Assembly (NCBI GenBank): GCA_016800925.1
Contig: JABCPU010000009.1
Span: 1 to 64,000, forward strand
Length of the DNA: 64,000 nt
Reading direction: 5' to 3'
Origin: Suillus spraguei
Taxonomy: Eukaryota; Basidiomycota; Agaricomycetes; Boletales; Suillaceae
Part shown: in pieces, positions 34,203-47,280 of the stretch
Position numbering within the stretch: the first letter of the stretch is position 1
How the letters are laid out: each line of letters opens with the position of its first letter
The notes under the pieces: generated by a model
What the model saw: only the letters and a program-made list of their open reading frames with translations
Databases searched by the model: none
Told to the model about the DNA's origin: nothing
Made by a program: the position numbers and the translations under genes

Positions 34203-37200
34203 AATTGTTCCGAGCATATATGCCCAGTACTTCATCCGTCAGCGTCTTGCTATATGGTTCTATATCTGCCTTTGTGTATGTCTTTTGCGTGTGTAAATCA
34301 GCGAGGGCATCGATGATACGATTGCCGAGGTGGTCGATGAAAACAAGATCGATAGGCGTCTTGTCGTCCGGCCCCAAAGCGGGGGGTGTCGAGCTAATGT
34401 AATCTGGAAACGGACAGTTGGGCAACTTGGTGTGCGTTGTATCATCTCCATATCCAGGGCATGACTATGCAACTATTGTGAGCATAGCACAGGCATCGCA
34501 TGGAATCCTTACATCTGTTGTGACATATCCGACTGGCAGATCGCCTAATCCTCCTTCATCACATTTGAGTTGCTTCCCTGTGTCCTTATTCAAATATCCG
34601 AGCACCTTGCTTGCTTCGTTAAATGGGACGCCAGGGATGTACCGGAATTCATCAGGATACATCATGACTGATATCTCGTCGTCCTTGGTGAACGATCCCT
34701 TAAAGAGGTCGAAGCGTAGAGCATTCGCGTTGCTGATAATTATGCGTGGAATGGATTTGCGTGTGTTATCAATATCGAGCGCGTATGGGACAGCCTAACA
34801 AATGCGTCAATATCTAAACAATTCACTCCATTGCAAACTTAGCACTTACTGTTTCGATGTAAAAAGAATGAAGAGACCCTTCGGATTGAAAATGGCTCCT
34901 AGCGCACGATTGAGCAGCTGGATTAGCAATATCACTATATAATGGGCACCCACTGATTAAGAGTATAGTCTCGGGGAGCTGTTCCGTACGAGGAGAACAA
35001 ATTTGAACGGGTCGCAAGCTTTTGCAGGCCACCACTGATAGACAGCCCTTGCAAGGTGTCAAATGTTGCATATGAGGTTTTGGTGTGGTACTAAATAAGA
35101 GTCAGGGGCAGTATTAGACCAGTGGTGAGAAACTGAGAGCTTGGTGCATTACCTGGTAGGTCACGCGGTTCTGGTCAAGATATCGCCTTGAAAATTGGAG
35201 TGGTCCTTCGGTGGTTATGGCGTCCGCGAGGTTCACGCCTAATTTTTTTGCGTCAGGTGTCTGAGGTGCATTATTGTTATAATAACATACTCATCCAGCC
35301 TAGAAGATCACGTCAGACAATACTCCTCGTCTTTGAAGTTTACACACCGATTGTGTCCATGTAGTGTCCACTTTGGAGAGCCACAGAACGAATAGGATCA
35401 TTAGGACCCTTAGCATACGTTTTACAGTCACGGATGTGAGTGTGTCCTAAGTGTGCAATGAGAACGTCAATCAAAACAATTAAGATGTCGGTCTCCACCT
35501 CCAAATATCAGGATGGGCTTCCCAGGTTGTGCAGCCCACACTTCGTCAGTAATCTTTTTCCCTAGATAATCTACTTGTCAGATCACCATCTGATAAACGT
35601 CACGGTTGCCTTACAGTTATCATCAGAAACTGGCATGTGCCTGCGGTCACGTCAGTGTAATATTTCTTTAGCAACAATGTAATCAGCCTACCCGATCAGT
35701 ATGAATGCGTCAGCTTCTTCTTTGATGGCTTCCTTGAACTACAAACAGAGACCAGGATTCCAGGATTCTATCACTCAAACGCTTCGAACAACGCACCCAC
35801 TGCTCTTTGATCATATCCTTGGTGCTTTTCACGTGGATGCTCCCACCGTCCTTCATATCCAATAAGATTCCAAGCGAAGTGATACTATAGCCTCTGTCGT
35901 GTCAAATGAATAAAAGTCCTTCCTCAAATCCAACAAGTTTACTTACTTCCGTGTTTTGAACTTGTAGTAACGGTCTGCAGGAATAAATTTTGGTAGTAGC
36001 AATGATTATTCAAAATGTAAACTTACTGCCCACCGGGACAGGTTCAGACTCGTCTTGCAAATTCTTAACAGTGATGTCGACGTTAGAGGTCAAGTACCGC
36101 CCATTCAGATGCGGAGCAAGGTTTTTATGTCTGCAGCGTATTCACGGCATTTCGGTAGGCCATTTCCAGATTTGTGAAGATGTCCGCAGGGAATGTCCGC
36201 AGAATGAGTGTTGACGAGCGATGAGGACCGCCGGCAGTGTCAATGTAAGCATCCCAGACACAGTTGAATGGGAAGTAGAACAGTCGCATCATATAATGCG
36301 GATCGTGTCAACAGGTCAGTAAAGACGAGGTAGAAATAGCAGGTTGCACCAAATAATCAGACAAAAAATGCAACAGAAGAAAAAAATGTCGTCAGTTAAA
36401 TGAAGGTTGGTTCAGAATACTGAGAACGCACATATAATTCGCCTTCTCATCAGTGTTCAAGTCGTGGCTATAAAAGGAAGATTAAGGAGGACAATTAGGA
36501 AGTGACTACAAACTCAACACCCACTTTCCGATCGTCATGAGATCATAGGGGAGGCGCTTGAGGAACTCGTTTGACTGCGAGTTGCATGTGACATGTCAAT
36601 ATTGGTTATGCATCACCCTTACATAGAACAGACCTCGTAGGCATTTGTACCATCAGAAAGGCCGGTTCCTGGGAGATCTGAGTTGAATTGCGTCTTAGAC
36701 AGTGAGTGATTTCACATACCGTCAAATATATCACCTGTGTCTATCAAAAGAAGATCGACACCCTTGGCCTGAAATAAAAATTATATGCAACGAATGCACA
36801 AGTTCAGACTGATGGACGAACATTGGCAGTGTCTTTCATGTGAGACACAAAACTGGCAAAGTCTCCGAGATCCCCACTATAATTCGCACAAGGGAAAGGT
36901 TGAGTGACAGTGGCTCGAGGTAATTCCGCTGTGAACACCAACCTGTAGTATGGTTCAGCCAAGGAAGGCTTCTGGTGGCCAAGTAGCCAGCCGTGAATAT
37001 CGGTAGTGTGGATCACATTGAAGTCTCCCCATTCAAGAGGATTGGATGGAGATGCGAGTGGATCCTGCGGGTACACAGGCTTCTCATATTCATGGACATT
37101 GCCTGGGTACTCAGGCCTTCCCATATATTCCTGAGCATGGCCGTCATGGATGTGCACCGCACAAGCAGCACCACGGAGTGCAAGACCTAGGAGAGTAGCG

Positions 37201-37214
37201 GTAGCTAAAATCAT
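34195..37214 (-). CDS. Secreted metallophosphoesterase, 5'-nucleotidase-like
   Basis: The ATG at 37214 starts a signal peptide ([19 protein letters not shown]), so the enzyme is probably secreted or vacuolar. About fifteen exons follow, each splicing in frame. Metal-site motifs are present in order: [18 protein letters not shown], a DTGDIFDG segment, TIGNHDLN, HMPVS and GGHTHIRDC. The C-terminal domain ends [22 protein letters not shown] and YARNNWN, the usual end of fungal proteins of the calcineurin-like/UshA family, which remove phosphate from nucleotides or other esters with two metal ions. The substrate is not known. One intron (36131-36431) is about 300 nt, far longer than the rest, and may hide a short exon (a frame with [10 protein letters not shown] lies inside). 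Confidence 0.88.
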
Positions 37215-37545
37215 ACTGGAAGCTCCCTGAACTTGAAGCTGAGTTGATTGCAGGACTTGGCAAACTTGTATTGCCTTTATACTGCAAGGATCTCGGAACT
37301 GACCGAAGATACATGGATTATATCCTACCACTCGGTAAATGGCAGCTGAGACACGTTCAGTAGAGTCTGGGGTCTTTCCATTGTGAATGCCGTGAGGATG
37401 TCCGGACTTTGTTGGCTCCGGGTTTGAAGTTGTTCTTCGCAGGAACCAAATAACGTCAGACTAACTATCATGAACTCCGAGGGAAAATATATCACTCTTT
37501 TTTTACCATGGATGTAGCATTAGATTGGTACGATCTACCGATCTG
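37215..37545. other. Upstream region of the metallophosphoesterase gene
   Basis: A frame without an ATG continues upstream of the chosen start (to 37331) but has no motif. I see no clear promoter element. Confidence 0.45.
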
Positions 37546-38341
37546 AGTCTCGAAAGGTCCTATCACGCCATGGTACGGCTCTCCGTAGGCTGTGCCATCA
37601 GGGCGTAGTAGTCGCTGTCGAGAAGTCTGTAAAAAAAAAACAAAGAATGATTGATAGCTCCGTTTCTGATACCAGAGTAAAACGGTAACCAATTTTTGTT
37701 TGTCGTGCTGATCACAGACTGTAGCTTGTTCTGCAGGCCGCGGCATCTGGCCCACAGTACTCATGGAATCTGCTTCTACTGTTGACAAAGTTTCCTTGCC
37801 TTCGGCTCGAGTATATTGCCAGAGTCAAAGGACGACAATGAGGTTCATTAGAGCCAAATCTATGGGACCGATGATCAGACACCCAGTACCGTACTTACGG
37901 TCATGAGACGAGACATAATGTGTCATGATTGATAAATTCGCAAGCGAGAGTCAGACGAATATTTTTGTAACCTCTTTTGCAATCATGGAAGCGCTATGCA
38001 GTAAGTGCTGAGAAATCGAATAATGGACATGCGCCGTGGTCGACAAACATTGCCTGCGTGCGACCGAAATTGAGGAATTTTTGTAAACTCTTCTGCAATC
38101 ACAGCCAGGGGTGTCGCTGGGCTCAAAAAGCAACTGATCTAGAAAACGCTCATTGTAGTACCGTTAAAGAATATTCCTGGCAAGCGAACATGGAAGTACC
38201 ATGGCGTCACGGTGATATGTAGTCACTGCCGAGAATTCAATGATAGAAACATGCCCTCAATCAAGGAATGGTGCTTAACTGCTTTGTCAACGACAATGAA
38301 AGTGCCAGGATGAGGTAGATTCATTGACAAATATTCTTGGA
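37546..38341. repeat. Segmental duplication, copy 2 (partner at 29909-30785)
   Basis: Same orientation and order of blocks as copy 1, with moderate divergence and small indels. Directly beyond it on the minus strand is an exon-like segment, RPADKVNLNLLDGHHMIGSY followed by GSYCLTR and a GTGAGT donor (38474-38690). It may be an extra exon of the decayed gene that copy 1 lacks. Confidence 0.7.
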
Positions 38342-38689
38342 GGTGTGAATAAAGAATGATCGACATCTCCTTTTCCAATGAAAGTCGCAGATCACTGAGT
38401 GCAGCCAGCCGAATGTCTACAAAATAAATTTTCACCAAGATGGGTGATTTTTTCGTAAGGATTGTACTCACCTCGTGAGACAATAAGATCCGTACGAGCC
38501 TATCATATGGTGCCCATCGAGCAAATTGAGATTGACCTTGTCAGCTGGTCGAACATAAATCGCACTTGGTTGAGTTTCCCGAGTAGATTCCTTTCTAAAC
38601 CTTATCGGCGGAGTTTCGGCTAAGTCTAAAATATGCAAGAAAAATAAACCTTCAGCCATAACTCGTTTGACAAGCACTATACACATAGA

Positions 38690-41600
38690 TGAATTACTAC
38701 ATGTGGCAGCATTTGCCCTCCGAAAATCTGTTTCTCAGCTTCAATTAGGTCAGACTAGAATGGCACAAGAAGGCAAGGCAGGATCCTAGAGCTATGTTTG
38801 TGTTAAACATGACCCTTGGCGGCGCCGGCTATGCGTTGTTCTCCTGGTAAATTTTGGTTAGTTTGACAGATTGGTTCGAATGTCTTATCTTGACGCTATA
38901 AGTGATTTCCCTTGGTTCGGGCTCGTATGACATATCTTCAGACACAGAGGGTGTCGTACACTACGAAATCCACGCTTGGAAGCAGCTAGAAGAGAGGGTA
39001 GAACCGCCGACTAGAGTTTAGAACGAGTGGGCATCTGAAAGTTGAAAATCCACTAATGGACCTTCGAGTATCCTCTGAACGGCTCCGTAGTACGAGGAGC
39101 CTGATTTAGTTAGTACGTGTGAATGCAAGCACTTACTAGCTCGTACTACGCTGTTTTAGTCATTATTGGTCCCAAATTAGTTTTATTTATGTGTCGGTAA
39201 CAATTTTGAAAATATTATCTCTAGTAGTACATAGCGATAGTGAAGATTATCTACAGACTGTCGAAGAGGTCTGCGGAATAAAATAATGACAGTGAAAGCA
39301 TCTCCACCAATCGCATGAGCGCGCTATTGCAGTCGTAAGCATTCGTAAGTGTCCGTAATGCACTTAAGCTAAGCGTTAATTTCAATGGTTTTGCAGATCG
39401 GCGCCCCATGACGGGTGGAGTGTGAAATCATCGAAACATTTAGTACTAATACATATATAGTCACTGCCGAGAGTGTAGCACTTGATAAGTATCTTACTGA
39501 TGCGCCCGCCCGCATCACTTGCATTAACTCTGTATGGTTAGCTAGCATAGTATGCACGTTGAATTACTTAACACAATTCAGCCCGGGGCTTGTACAATGA
39601 TCGGCAGTATCTCATCTTTCGTCACGATGGCTGATCACCAGACCATGAGTGGCGCATCAGCAAAACCACTGAAATGAACCCTTAACTTACGCGTGTTAAC
39701 TTAGGACACTTACGACTTCAGTAGTGCACTCATGGATTGGTGGAGATGCCCTTTACTGTTATTGTTTTATTTTGCCATTCTAAACTCACGAGAAATGCAG
39801 AACTGAAAGTTTCAACTTGAGCATTGATGTGGAGATTTCAAGGTTTTCGTACTATGGAGTAGTTGCTTTTTTAACTTTCGGTTGACGTTTTTGGCAAAGT
39901 CCCTCGCTCAATGCGGTTCGACCGAGACTATACCAAACAGAACGATGGGACGGTTTCAATTAGTACAACACCGACAAACTGATTCAGAATGTCACAGTCA
40001 TTCTCACGATATCTTCCATCCTGCATGCTAGCCCATTCAACTCCATTCCATACCTCCACCTTTTCCGGCCCTGCATTCCAAACCGCTTCGTCTCGGGTAT
40101 GTAAATATTAGCGAGCCTATCGCGAATTGCTTCATACACATTGTTGTTGCCATTGATCAGGGCAATGCACATCAAACCAAGTGTCGCAAGATCATCTCTT
40201 TGCGTATGCACCCTTCGCTATACGATTGAAGATGAATCTGATCAATATACTTGGCATCATGTATAACAGATAATCATCATCCTTCCATCTCATTCATATG
40301 CTCGCATCGCTCAAGGTATTATTCAAGCATAATGAATCAGATCTAGTCATGCAATGCACGCTGCTGCGTCCATTGTTGGGTATAGTGAGAGTGCAACGAG
40401 ATCGTGGGCAAACATTGAGGAAGATGATACATCTAGCAAACCTTCTCTCGCCCGGTGGGACGGCCTGACCAGATACTTATATTTATTATCAATGTCTAGC
40501 GCTCGTCGGTTCGATCTGGCTTATTCTGCTCTTCCATCATAACTCAGGCTGTCAGCAAGGTAGGTAGGTCTAGCCGTTGATCATAGTATCATGATATTAC
40601 TAACTATCCTCGCTATCGTGTCGTCCGCTCAGTTCTCGAGAAGACGGCTTCAATAAGCACCACACAATACTACTTTGAAGACAACGAACGAAAATCCCAC
40701 TTGCAGAATACCTACTTACTCCGCAGCTTCATTGTAGTCGTCTGAACCATTGGCCAATACTGTGTCATTTGGGAACAGTCCAGCAAGATATTCGTTCTTG
40801 CTTTGATCGATTGAAACAAATACTTATTGTCGTACGAAGCCAAGCCTTCAAGTAGACAATCCGGTGACCTTTGAGTGAATCAAACCTTAGGGTCGTGAAT
40901 CTGCACAGCCATTCGGCATGGGATGACAGTGCTGAGTCTGCTGATTCAGAGAAGGTAGTGCCCAGGCGATTGTAACCTACCACTTCCCTCTGTTCTGTTA
41001 ACATTTGAGTTCAGATCGGACCGTCGTATCCTGAAAAATATTTGCGAATCGTTGAACTTTTTGTCTCTTCCAAGATTGATTTTTTAACTAATCGCAAGGA
41101 CTAAGTTGAATGTGCGTAGGCTTGCAATGAATCACTTTCCATCACGACCTGTGAGCTTGAACTGCTTGCTCGCGTCAGAACCTATACAAGTCCGAAATGG
41201 TGAAGTAATTGCTACATTGATCATTGTCACATGACTGCTGATTCGTATTTTGTTTGCGACGATGCCGGCCGTACTAGTACGATCCTTTCTGCAGCTGGAA
41301 AGTTTCTCATCACTAGCTGCCATCTATGCATATGGGACGTTTCCGCTATTGTCAAAGAAATTGACCTTCTATTAGTCAATGTAAGTTTTAATACATTTCA
41401 TTCTCAATTGCACTGGCAGTGAGACGAGGTATCCAGTTGCAAGAGGTCGAGGTTCGCAGGAAAGCCTGTGCGTTTTTTCTTTTTTTTTTTTGTGGTTCTT
41501 CTTTATCGCTGACTGGTCGCGCAGAGAGATTATCACGCTAGAAAGGAGACAGCTGCTAACTCATCTCGACCTCTCAATACTCATACCACACAAACACAAC

Positions 41601-42702
41601 CTAACCCAGTGACACAGCACCACGCCATCCTCACGCATAAAACAATTACCTCTCACCGCCATTCAGACCACAACCGGTCAACCATAGCTTTAGGGGTGGT
41701 TTGATCGAGCGACTGATAGGTTGGACCATGATGATGAGAACATTTCTTTTACTTGCCTCAGAATCCATAATACTGTTAGATCATGAATGGCTCTTGCCTC
41801 ATACTTATCTGTGCGCGCGGTGTTCTTTAGTAATACTAATGCTATTAGATCAACATTTCGCATAATGGGGATATTATTTGACGGATATCTGTCACCGGTG
41901 AAGATACAGAGAACTCGTGGTGATCGTGAGTCCCGGTTGGCTCAGACCGAGAGCTGATAGAGTCCTTGGCGGATAGGAATGTGGCAGTGCTGCCAGTACA
42001 CCACCGACAAGAATAGTGACAGAGTTGCTGGGCCCAGACTGTCCATAACTTTCACTTTGATAGAAACATCCCACGTCGACCGTGCTCAACGTTTCTGCTG
42101 GAATGGAGGGCAACCGCAGAACACACAGATGTAAGTAAGCTGAGCCGCAGCCTAGATTTCACCACCCATCTATCAACCAGAACTAAATTATTTATCGCAT
42201 TTGGTTTAGCAATAAGCAACTCAGATGACAGTCTTTCACGGTGAAGTCATATTTTTGTGTCTTAGGAAAGACGTGCTTTTCAAATGTTTAGCTATGGAGA
42301 ATTTAGTTTTAGAAAGTTACGGGCAATGCACTTATTCAAAACCTGGCGCGGTCACAATCGTATGAGTGAGCTTGAAGCGATCCTCTAGCATGATGCACGG
42401 AACGACTCGAGAACTTAGGGCTATAAGTAGCTTCGTCATAATATTGCTAAAACAGAGCCGTAGACAGAATGTGTTGTTCGCGCGATAGGAGCCTTGGGCG
42501 CAGCAAGCAGACCATCCAGCGTAGCGTCCCCATTTAGCGTGTACCAATTGTCATTCACGAATGAAACGGCACATGGCAATGCGCGAGAATAACCATGAGC
42601 CACTGAAATCGATCATGTACACGATAATCGGGATGAGAGCTTTGGTAAAAGAACTGGTGTCAATCTCACTTGGTTTCTCGGTAGTCCAGGTATAGGGACC
42701 AT
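38690..42702. other. Long gene-poor stretch
   Basis: About 4 kb with no convincing gene. The longest frames are 60-80 codons: 39984-40211 (-), which starts with GTG and reads YEAIRDRLANIYIPETKRFG, and 41892-42113 (-). Both lack ATG-led exons or known motifs. A poly-pyrimidine run with 13 T lies near 41475-41495. Confidence 0.55.
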
Positions 42703-43333
42703 TTATTCCATAGTAGATGACGCTCCCAGATGGCTCGGTAGAATCTGCAGTGAGGGCTCGCTAGCGACCGAGTTGCACTGGTGTTTGTGTGGTGAAGGAT
42801 TCCAATGATGATGGACTTGGGAGGGTAGTGCCGAATGAGCTAAAACCAATTTGACCAGTAGTGGGCGAAGTTCAAAGTAGAGCTGGATCATGAGCAGAGC
42901 GCAGGAAGGAAAGTGCTCCTCGGTGATATGATTTGTGAAGAACGAGTCGACGAGATGAAAGGGTGATATTGCAGTAAACTGAATGCATGCGTCGAAAAGT
43001 GACGTGGTGACGTACTGGAGTAGCTCCTCGGTACGACAAACAACAATATTCATGGTGTCGTATAGGAAAGATTCAAGCACTGAGAAGCACCGACTGCTCG
43101 CTTGATGGGATGGCATATATTCTGAAAGCATTAAAGATAAGACTTGGACGCATGTATGCATTCATTGAAGAGGTGCTAGGGGGTGCAGTGTCTAGTAGGA
43201 TGGCAGGTATAAGATTCATTAGTAGTACTTTCTTACCATAACAGTGATGGAGGTGTAGGGTTCGTGCCTGGGCGTCTAAGAAAACGAGGCAGGTAAATGC
43301 AATGAAGCGGCATAAAACGCACAATACACGCAC
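42703..43333 (-). CDS. Hypothetical protein, doubtful
   Basis: A 152-codon frame (42703-43161) reads VLSLMLSEYMPSHQASSRCF and onward. It can be joined in phase through an intron (donor GTAAGA near 43236, acceptor near 43144) to a hydrophobic upstream segment VLCVLCRFIAFTCLVFLDAQ. No ATG precedes that segment, and a TAA lies just upstream, so a start is missing. It diverges from the WD40-HET gene with under 80 bp between. No family recognised; it could be chance. Confidence 0.25.
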
Positions 43334-43403
43334 CTCTGCAGCTTAGAGCAAGACACCCACAATCTCTCCAAAGTCCCCCTTGACGCCATCAACCTCCAAT
43401 AAA

Positions 43404-46264
43404 ATGGCAGAGCTTATTCCAATCACTACGCCCCTGCGAGAGTTCAGATGTCATCACTGTGTAAGGGCGACCGCAGTTTTGCCCGATAAACTGCGGATGG
43501 TTACAGCCTCGAACGACAATAGGCTTCGTCTGTGGGACTTGAAAACGGGTGTTGTGTTGAAGAAGATGGAGGGGCATCGCAATTGGGTGCGGTGTTTGGC
43601 AGTATCACGAGATGGACAATTGATAGCAAGCGGTGATAAAGACGGAGTGGTCATCGTCTGGCACGGGAAAACTGGCGAATCACTCGCTGAACCCATCGAA
43701 GCCCACTCCAGTGGGATCTTCTCGCTGGACTTTTCTCCCGATGGAAAAGTACTGGCCAGTGGTTCAAGGGACAAAAAGATGAAACTGTGGAACACCAAAA
43801 CCTGGCAGCAACAAGGAGATCCGTTCGGGTGTGCTAGTGATGTCAACTGCGTTCGATATTCGCCGTCTGGAGAACTTCTTGCCATCGCAACAAGCACCGA
43901 CATTCAAATTTATAATTCAGGCACAAGGGAATGTGTTGCATCCTTCAAAGGCTTCACGGATTCCGGTTACACAACATACAACACCTCACTCGCATGGACG
44001 CCCGATGGCACCCGCCTTCTCACAGGCAGCAAGTGGGGTCCTACCATACGCGAATGGGATACATCCACCTGGCAGCAGGTTGGTAATCCTTGGACGGGTC
44101 ACTCTGGAGATATCAGTGCCATCGTCGTTAATTCTGCTGGCACGCTGGTCGCTTCGGCATCTCATGACAACCATGTCCGTCTCTGGCAGCTCTCAGATCG
44201 ACGAACCATTGCCATCTTCAAGCACTCATCCTACACAGTATGCGCCACTTTCTCTGTGGATGGGAAACACATTTTCAGTGGTGGTACTGATGACATGATC
44301 TCGGAGTGGGCAGTACCCAAGTTAGATGAAATGCTATGGAAAAACGCGCTCCTGGACGCGCAAAAGGTGTGACGACTTCCACATTTTCGTAACCCATGTT
44401 GATTTCCGTGATGCATAGGCCATTAAACTCGATCCTTCGTCTCATATTGGATACCAGTTGACACATGCAGCGCTACGTGGCTTGGAACGTTATGACGAAG
44501 CAATCGACGCCTTCACAATCATGTTGTCCAAGTTGGACCATGCTCCTAAAGCGCGAATACGCGGTAAGCTATGGAACACTCCCGCATCGTCTTTAAATGC
44601 TTATCTTGTTTTGTAGATCTGCGTCAGCAGTATATCCATCCATCACAACCAGAAGACGCTATCCAAAGAGCCGTTTGGATGGAACTCGAATACGCCCCGC
44701 TACATCTTCTCAATACTTCCACAGGTCTTTTGTGCGATCGAGCGGTACAAATAAGCACCTTCAAAACGAGTGCAGAGTACAAAGAGCTTTTGTCATTCAC
44801 GACAAAGCATTCAGACCTTCAAACAGAGCGCATCACAGACGTGGTAGGGACGTACTTCCGCTGCGTCCTGCTATCACACAGGTGGGAAGAAACGGAGGCG
44901 GTGCTGTCCGACATTCAAGACAAAGTCGTGTACGAGTTGAAGGGACTCGGTGGCATCGCGAAACTGCAGTCATTCTGCAAAGTCGCCTGTGATGCTGGGT
45001 ATGGATGGGCATGGATGGACACATGCTGCATCGACAAGAGGAGCAACACAGAGGTTCAAGAATCGGTCAATTCCATGTTCGTCTGGTACCGCCACTCGGC
45101 GCTTACCATTGTCTACCTATCTGATGTCCCGCCTTCATCCGAGCCCGGTGCACTGGCGAGGAGCACTTGGAACGAGCGAGGATGGACATTTCAAGAATTC
45201 GTCGCTCCGAAAGTTGTCATCTTTTATCAGAAGGATTGGTCGTTATATCTCGACGATCGCTCTCCAAACCACAAAGAGTCGCCTGCCATCATGAAGGAGT
45301 TGGAGAATGTGATGGGCATAGATGCGCAGGCCCTAGTGACCTTCCGTCCAGGTATGACCGGCGCGCGCGAGAAACTGCAATGGGCATCGAAGCGTGTCAC
45401 CACTTTGCAGGAAGATGTCGCGTACTCATTATTTGGCATATTTGGCATCACCCTACCTGTCATGGCGAGAGGAGGCAACGTGCCCTTGGGCGGCTCTTGC
45501 AAGAGATCGTCGCTCAATCAGGTGACATCACTGTTCTTGACTGGATCGGACAACCTTCCGAGTTCAATAGCTGTCTTCCAGCTCATATCACCTCTTACAC
45601 CACCCCTCCACGCACCCTCCCACCTTTTTCTGAACATGATATTCAAACACAAGTCTCTTTGTTACGACAATGCGTGTCTACAGCTCTAGCATTGAAATTG
45701 TATGACCGGCTTGAACAGCTGATGGCTCCTCGGTTCGCAAACTGCAGACTTCACCTGCCTTGCATTTCGTTCCGTGTCACGGAAGTCAGACGGAAGAGCG
45801 GTCCAACCAAGGAGTATAGAATCAAGCAGACGGGCTTCACGATCTCTTTATCAACACTGCAGAGACCCTGGTTCAGTTCTCGCGGGCAAAGCCCATTCAG
45901 CAGGAATTCTTACTCGTCCGTCCATGGGATCGGTACCTCCTCGGTGTGCCCGACTTTGCAGAGCAGCCTGACTTCACAGATGATACGGGGAGCATAGGAG
46001 ATTGGAGTGAGGCCGGGTCCCTGGGTGACGACTCCCAACTGCATGACTTGAACAGGTTTCCTGGCGGTTCGCCTGTTCAAGAGAAGCCCGTCTCTCGAGC
46101 ATTGCGGCTGATGGTTCCCTCAGACGCCTTTCGACGCATTTTTACTGGCGCAACAACGTGTCAGAGAATACAAGAGGATCGCGTCGGACCATAACATTGT
46201 TGCACAAGTCAAAGACATCACTTCCGTTGATAACATGGACATTCGTACTGTAGAAATACTCTAG
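43404..46264 (+). CDS. WD40 repeat - HET domain protein, C-terminal frame breaks
   Basis: The ATG at 43404 starts a beta-propeller of about seven WD40 repeats (residues 10-320; LRLWDLKTG, VIVWHGKTG, MKLWNTKTW, IREWDTSTW, VRLWQLSDR). Two short introns follow (44370 and 44560 area), with a TPR-like segment LRGLERYDEAIDAFTIMLSK. A HET domain comes next: YFRCVLLSHRWEETE, YGWAWMDTCCIDKRSNTEVQ, IVYLSDVPP and ERGWTFQEFVAPK. HET domains trigger cell death in vegetative incompatibility; WD40-HET proteins are NLR-like recognition factors. The conserved end (YLLGVPDFAEQPDF...) is present, but frames change near 45463, 45826 and 46120. It is either a recent pseudogene or has sequence errors. Confidence 0.88.
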
Positions 46265-47280
46265 CTGTATTTCAAGGACAGGGTATTGGTTTGCGCTGTG
46301 ATGATCAAACTTGTGTTGCTACCACGTAGATGCACGCATAGATAACCCCATGCCCTTCAAAACAGACGTTGAAGACATCCATTGGGCACTCACTCTGCAT
46401 CAGCATTGTTATCTCGCACCAAATTGCTGTACTGTTTGTCGCTGGTTAGCGTTCTGTCGCACTCATAGTCGAGTTGAATCAACGTATAGGGTGCTGCTCG
46501 ATCCTCGCTGTAAGCTCAAGTTCCATCTAGAAGTCGTTATCTTCGGAAGTTCGAATTCTGATTTGAAGTGTCCCTCAAAACTCAGTCGATTTTCAAATGA
46601 TGGCCGTCGTCGCTGAATTCCCTGCGAGTGCAGTCTGAGTCTGAAATTTGACAAATACGATAAAGATAGGTGATGCATAGATGGTTCTGAGAACGTCGAG
46701 GACGACATCAGTGAGTCGCTTAGCCTGTTAGGAAGAACTGCGACAGCAAGCAAGCAATACCGCGCACTGGTTCAGGCCAGCCTGTAGGCCGTGTTGTGGT
46801 AACCATCTGCCAACTAAGACCAGTTAGCACAGGACACAGCAACACTGTGTGCATTGTACTGGAATGGAGTAGCGAGTGGATCCCGTGTAAGATAGACCTT
46901 CGAGGAAAGCGAAACGGTCCGGCGTACGTGTTGCTTGTATTCACGTACTCGACATGACTCCCCCTGTTGGTGCGGATACCTCGCTTGAATCTAGGGCATT
47001 CTATGATATGAGTTCGGATTAGATCAACTCAAACTAGCATTCTAGAATGCTCTGGATACTTGGAAGCGGCCCCCGGCACACATGCAGGGAACGTTACGGG
47101 AAGGACCCTGGTCTACAAAGCTTCCAGAATGTGTCCCATGGCGTAAAGAAGAGTGTAGGGTCGTATTCCATCGTCCACACCAACACCTCCTAGCCAAGTG
47201 GTCCCTTTCCAGCACTCGAATCTGACTATATATCCTACATTAGTACAATGTGTAAAATTCTGTGAACTTCTACTTGAACC
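46265..47280. other. Intergenic, no gene seen
   Basis: Frames at 46463-46753 and 46720-46944 (-) are short and start with non-ATG codons. No motif found. Confidence 0.5.

Noticed and set aside
38690..42702. Possible genes in the 60-80 codon frames
   Set aside because: No ATG-led exon chain, no known motif and no intron pattern; too weak to call.
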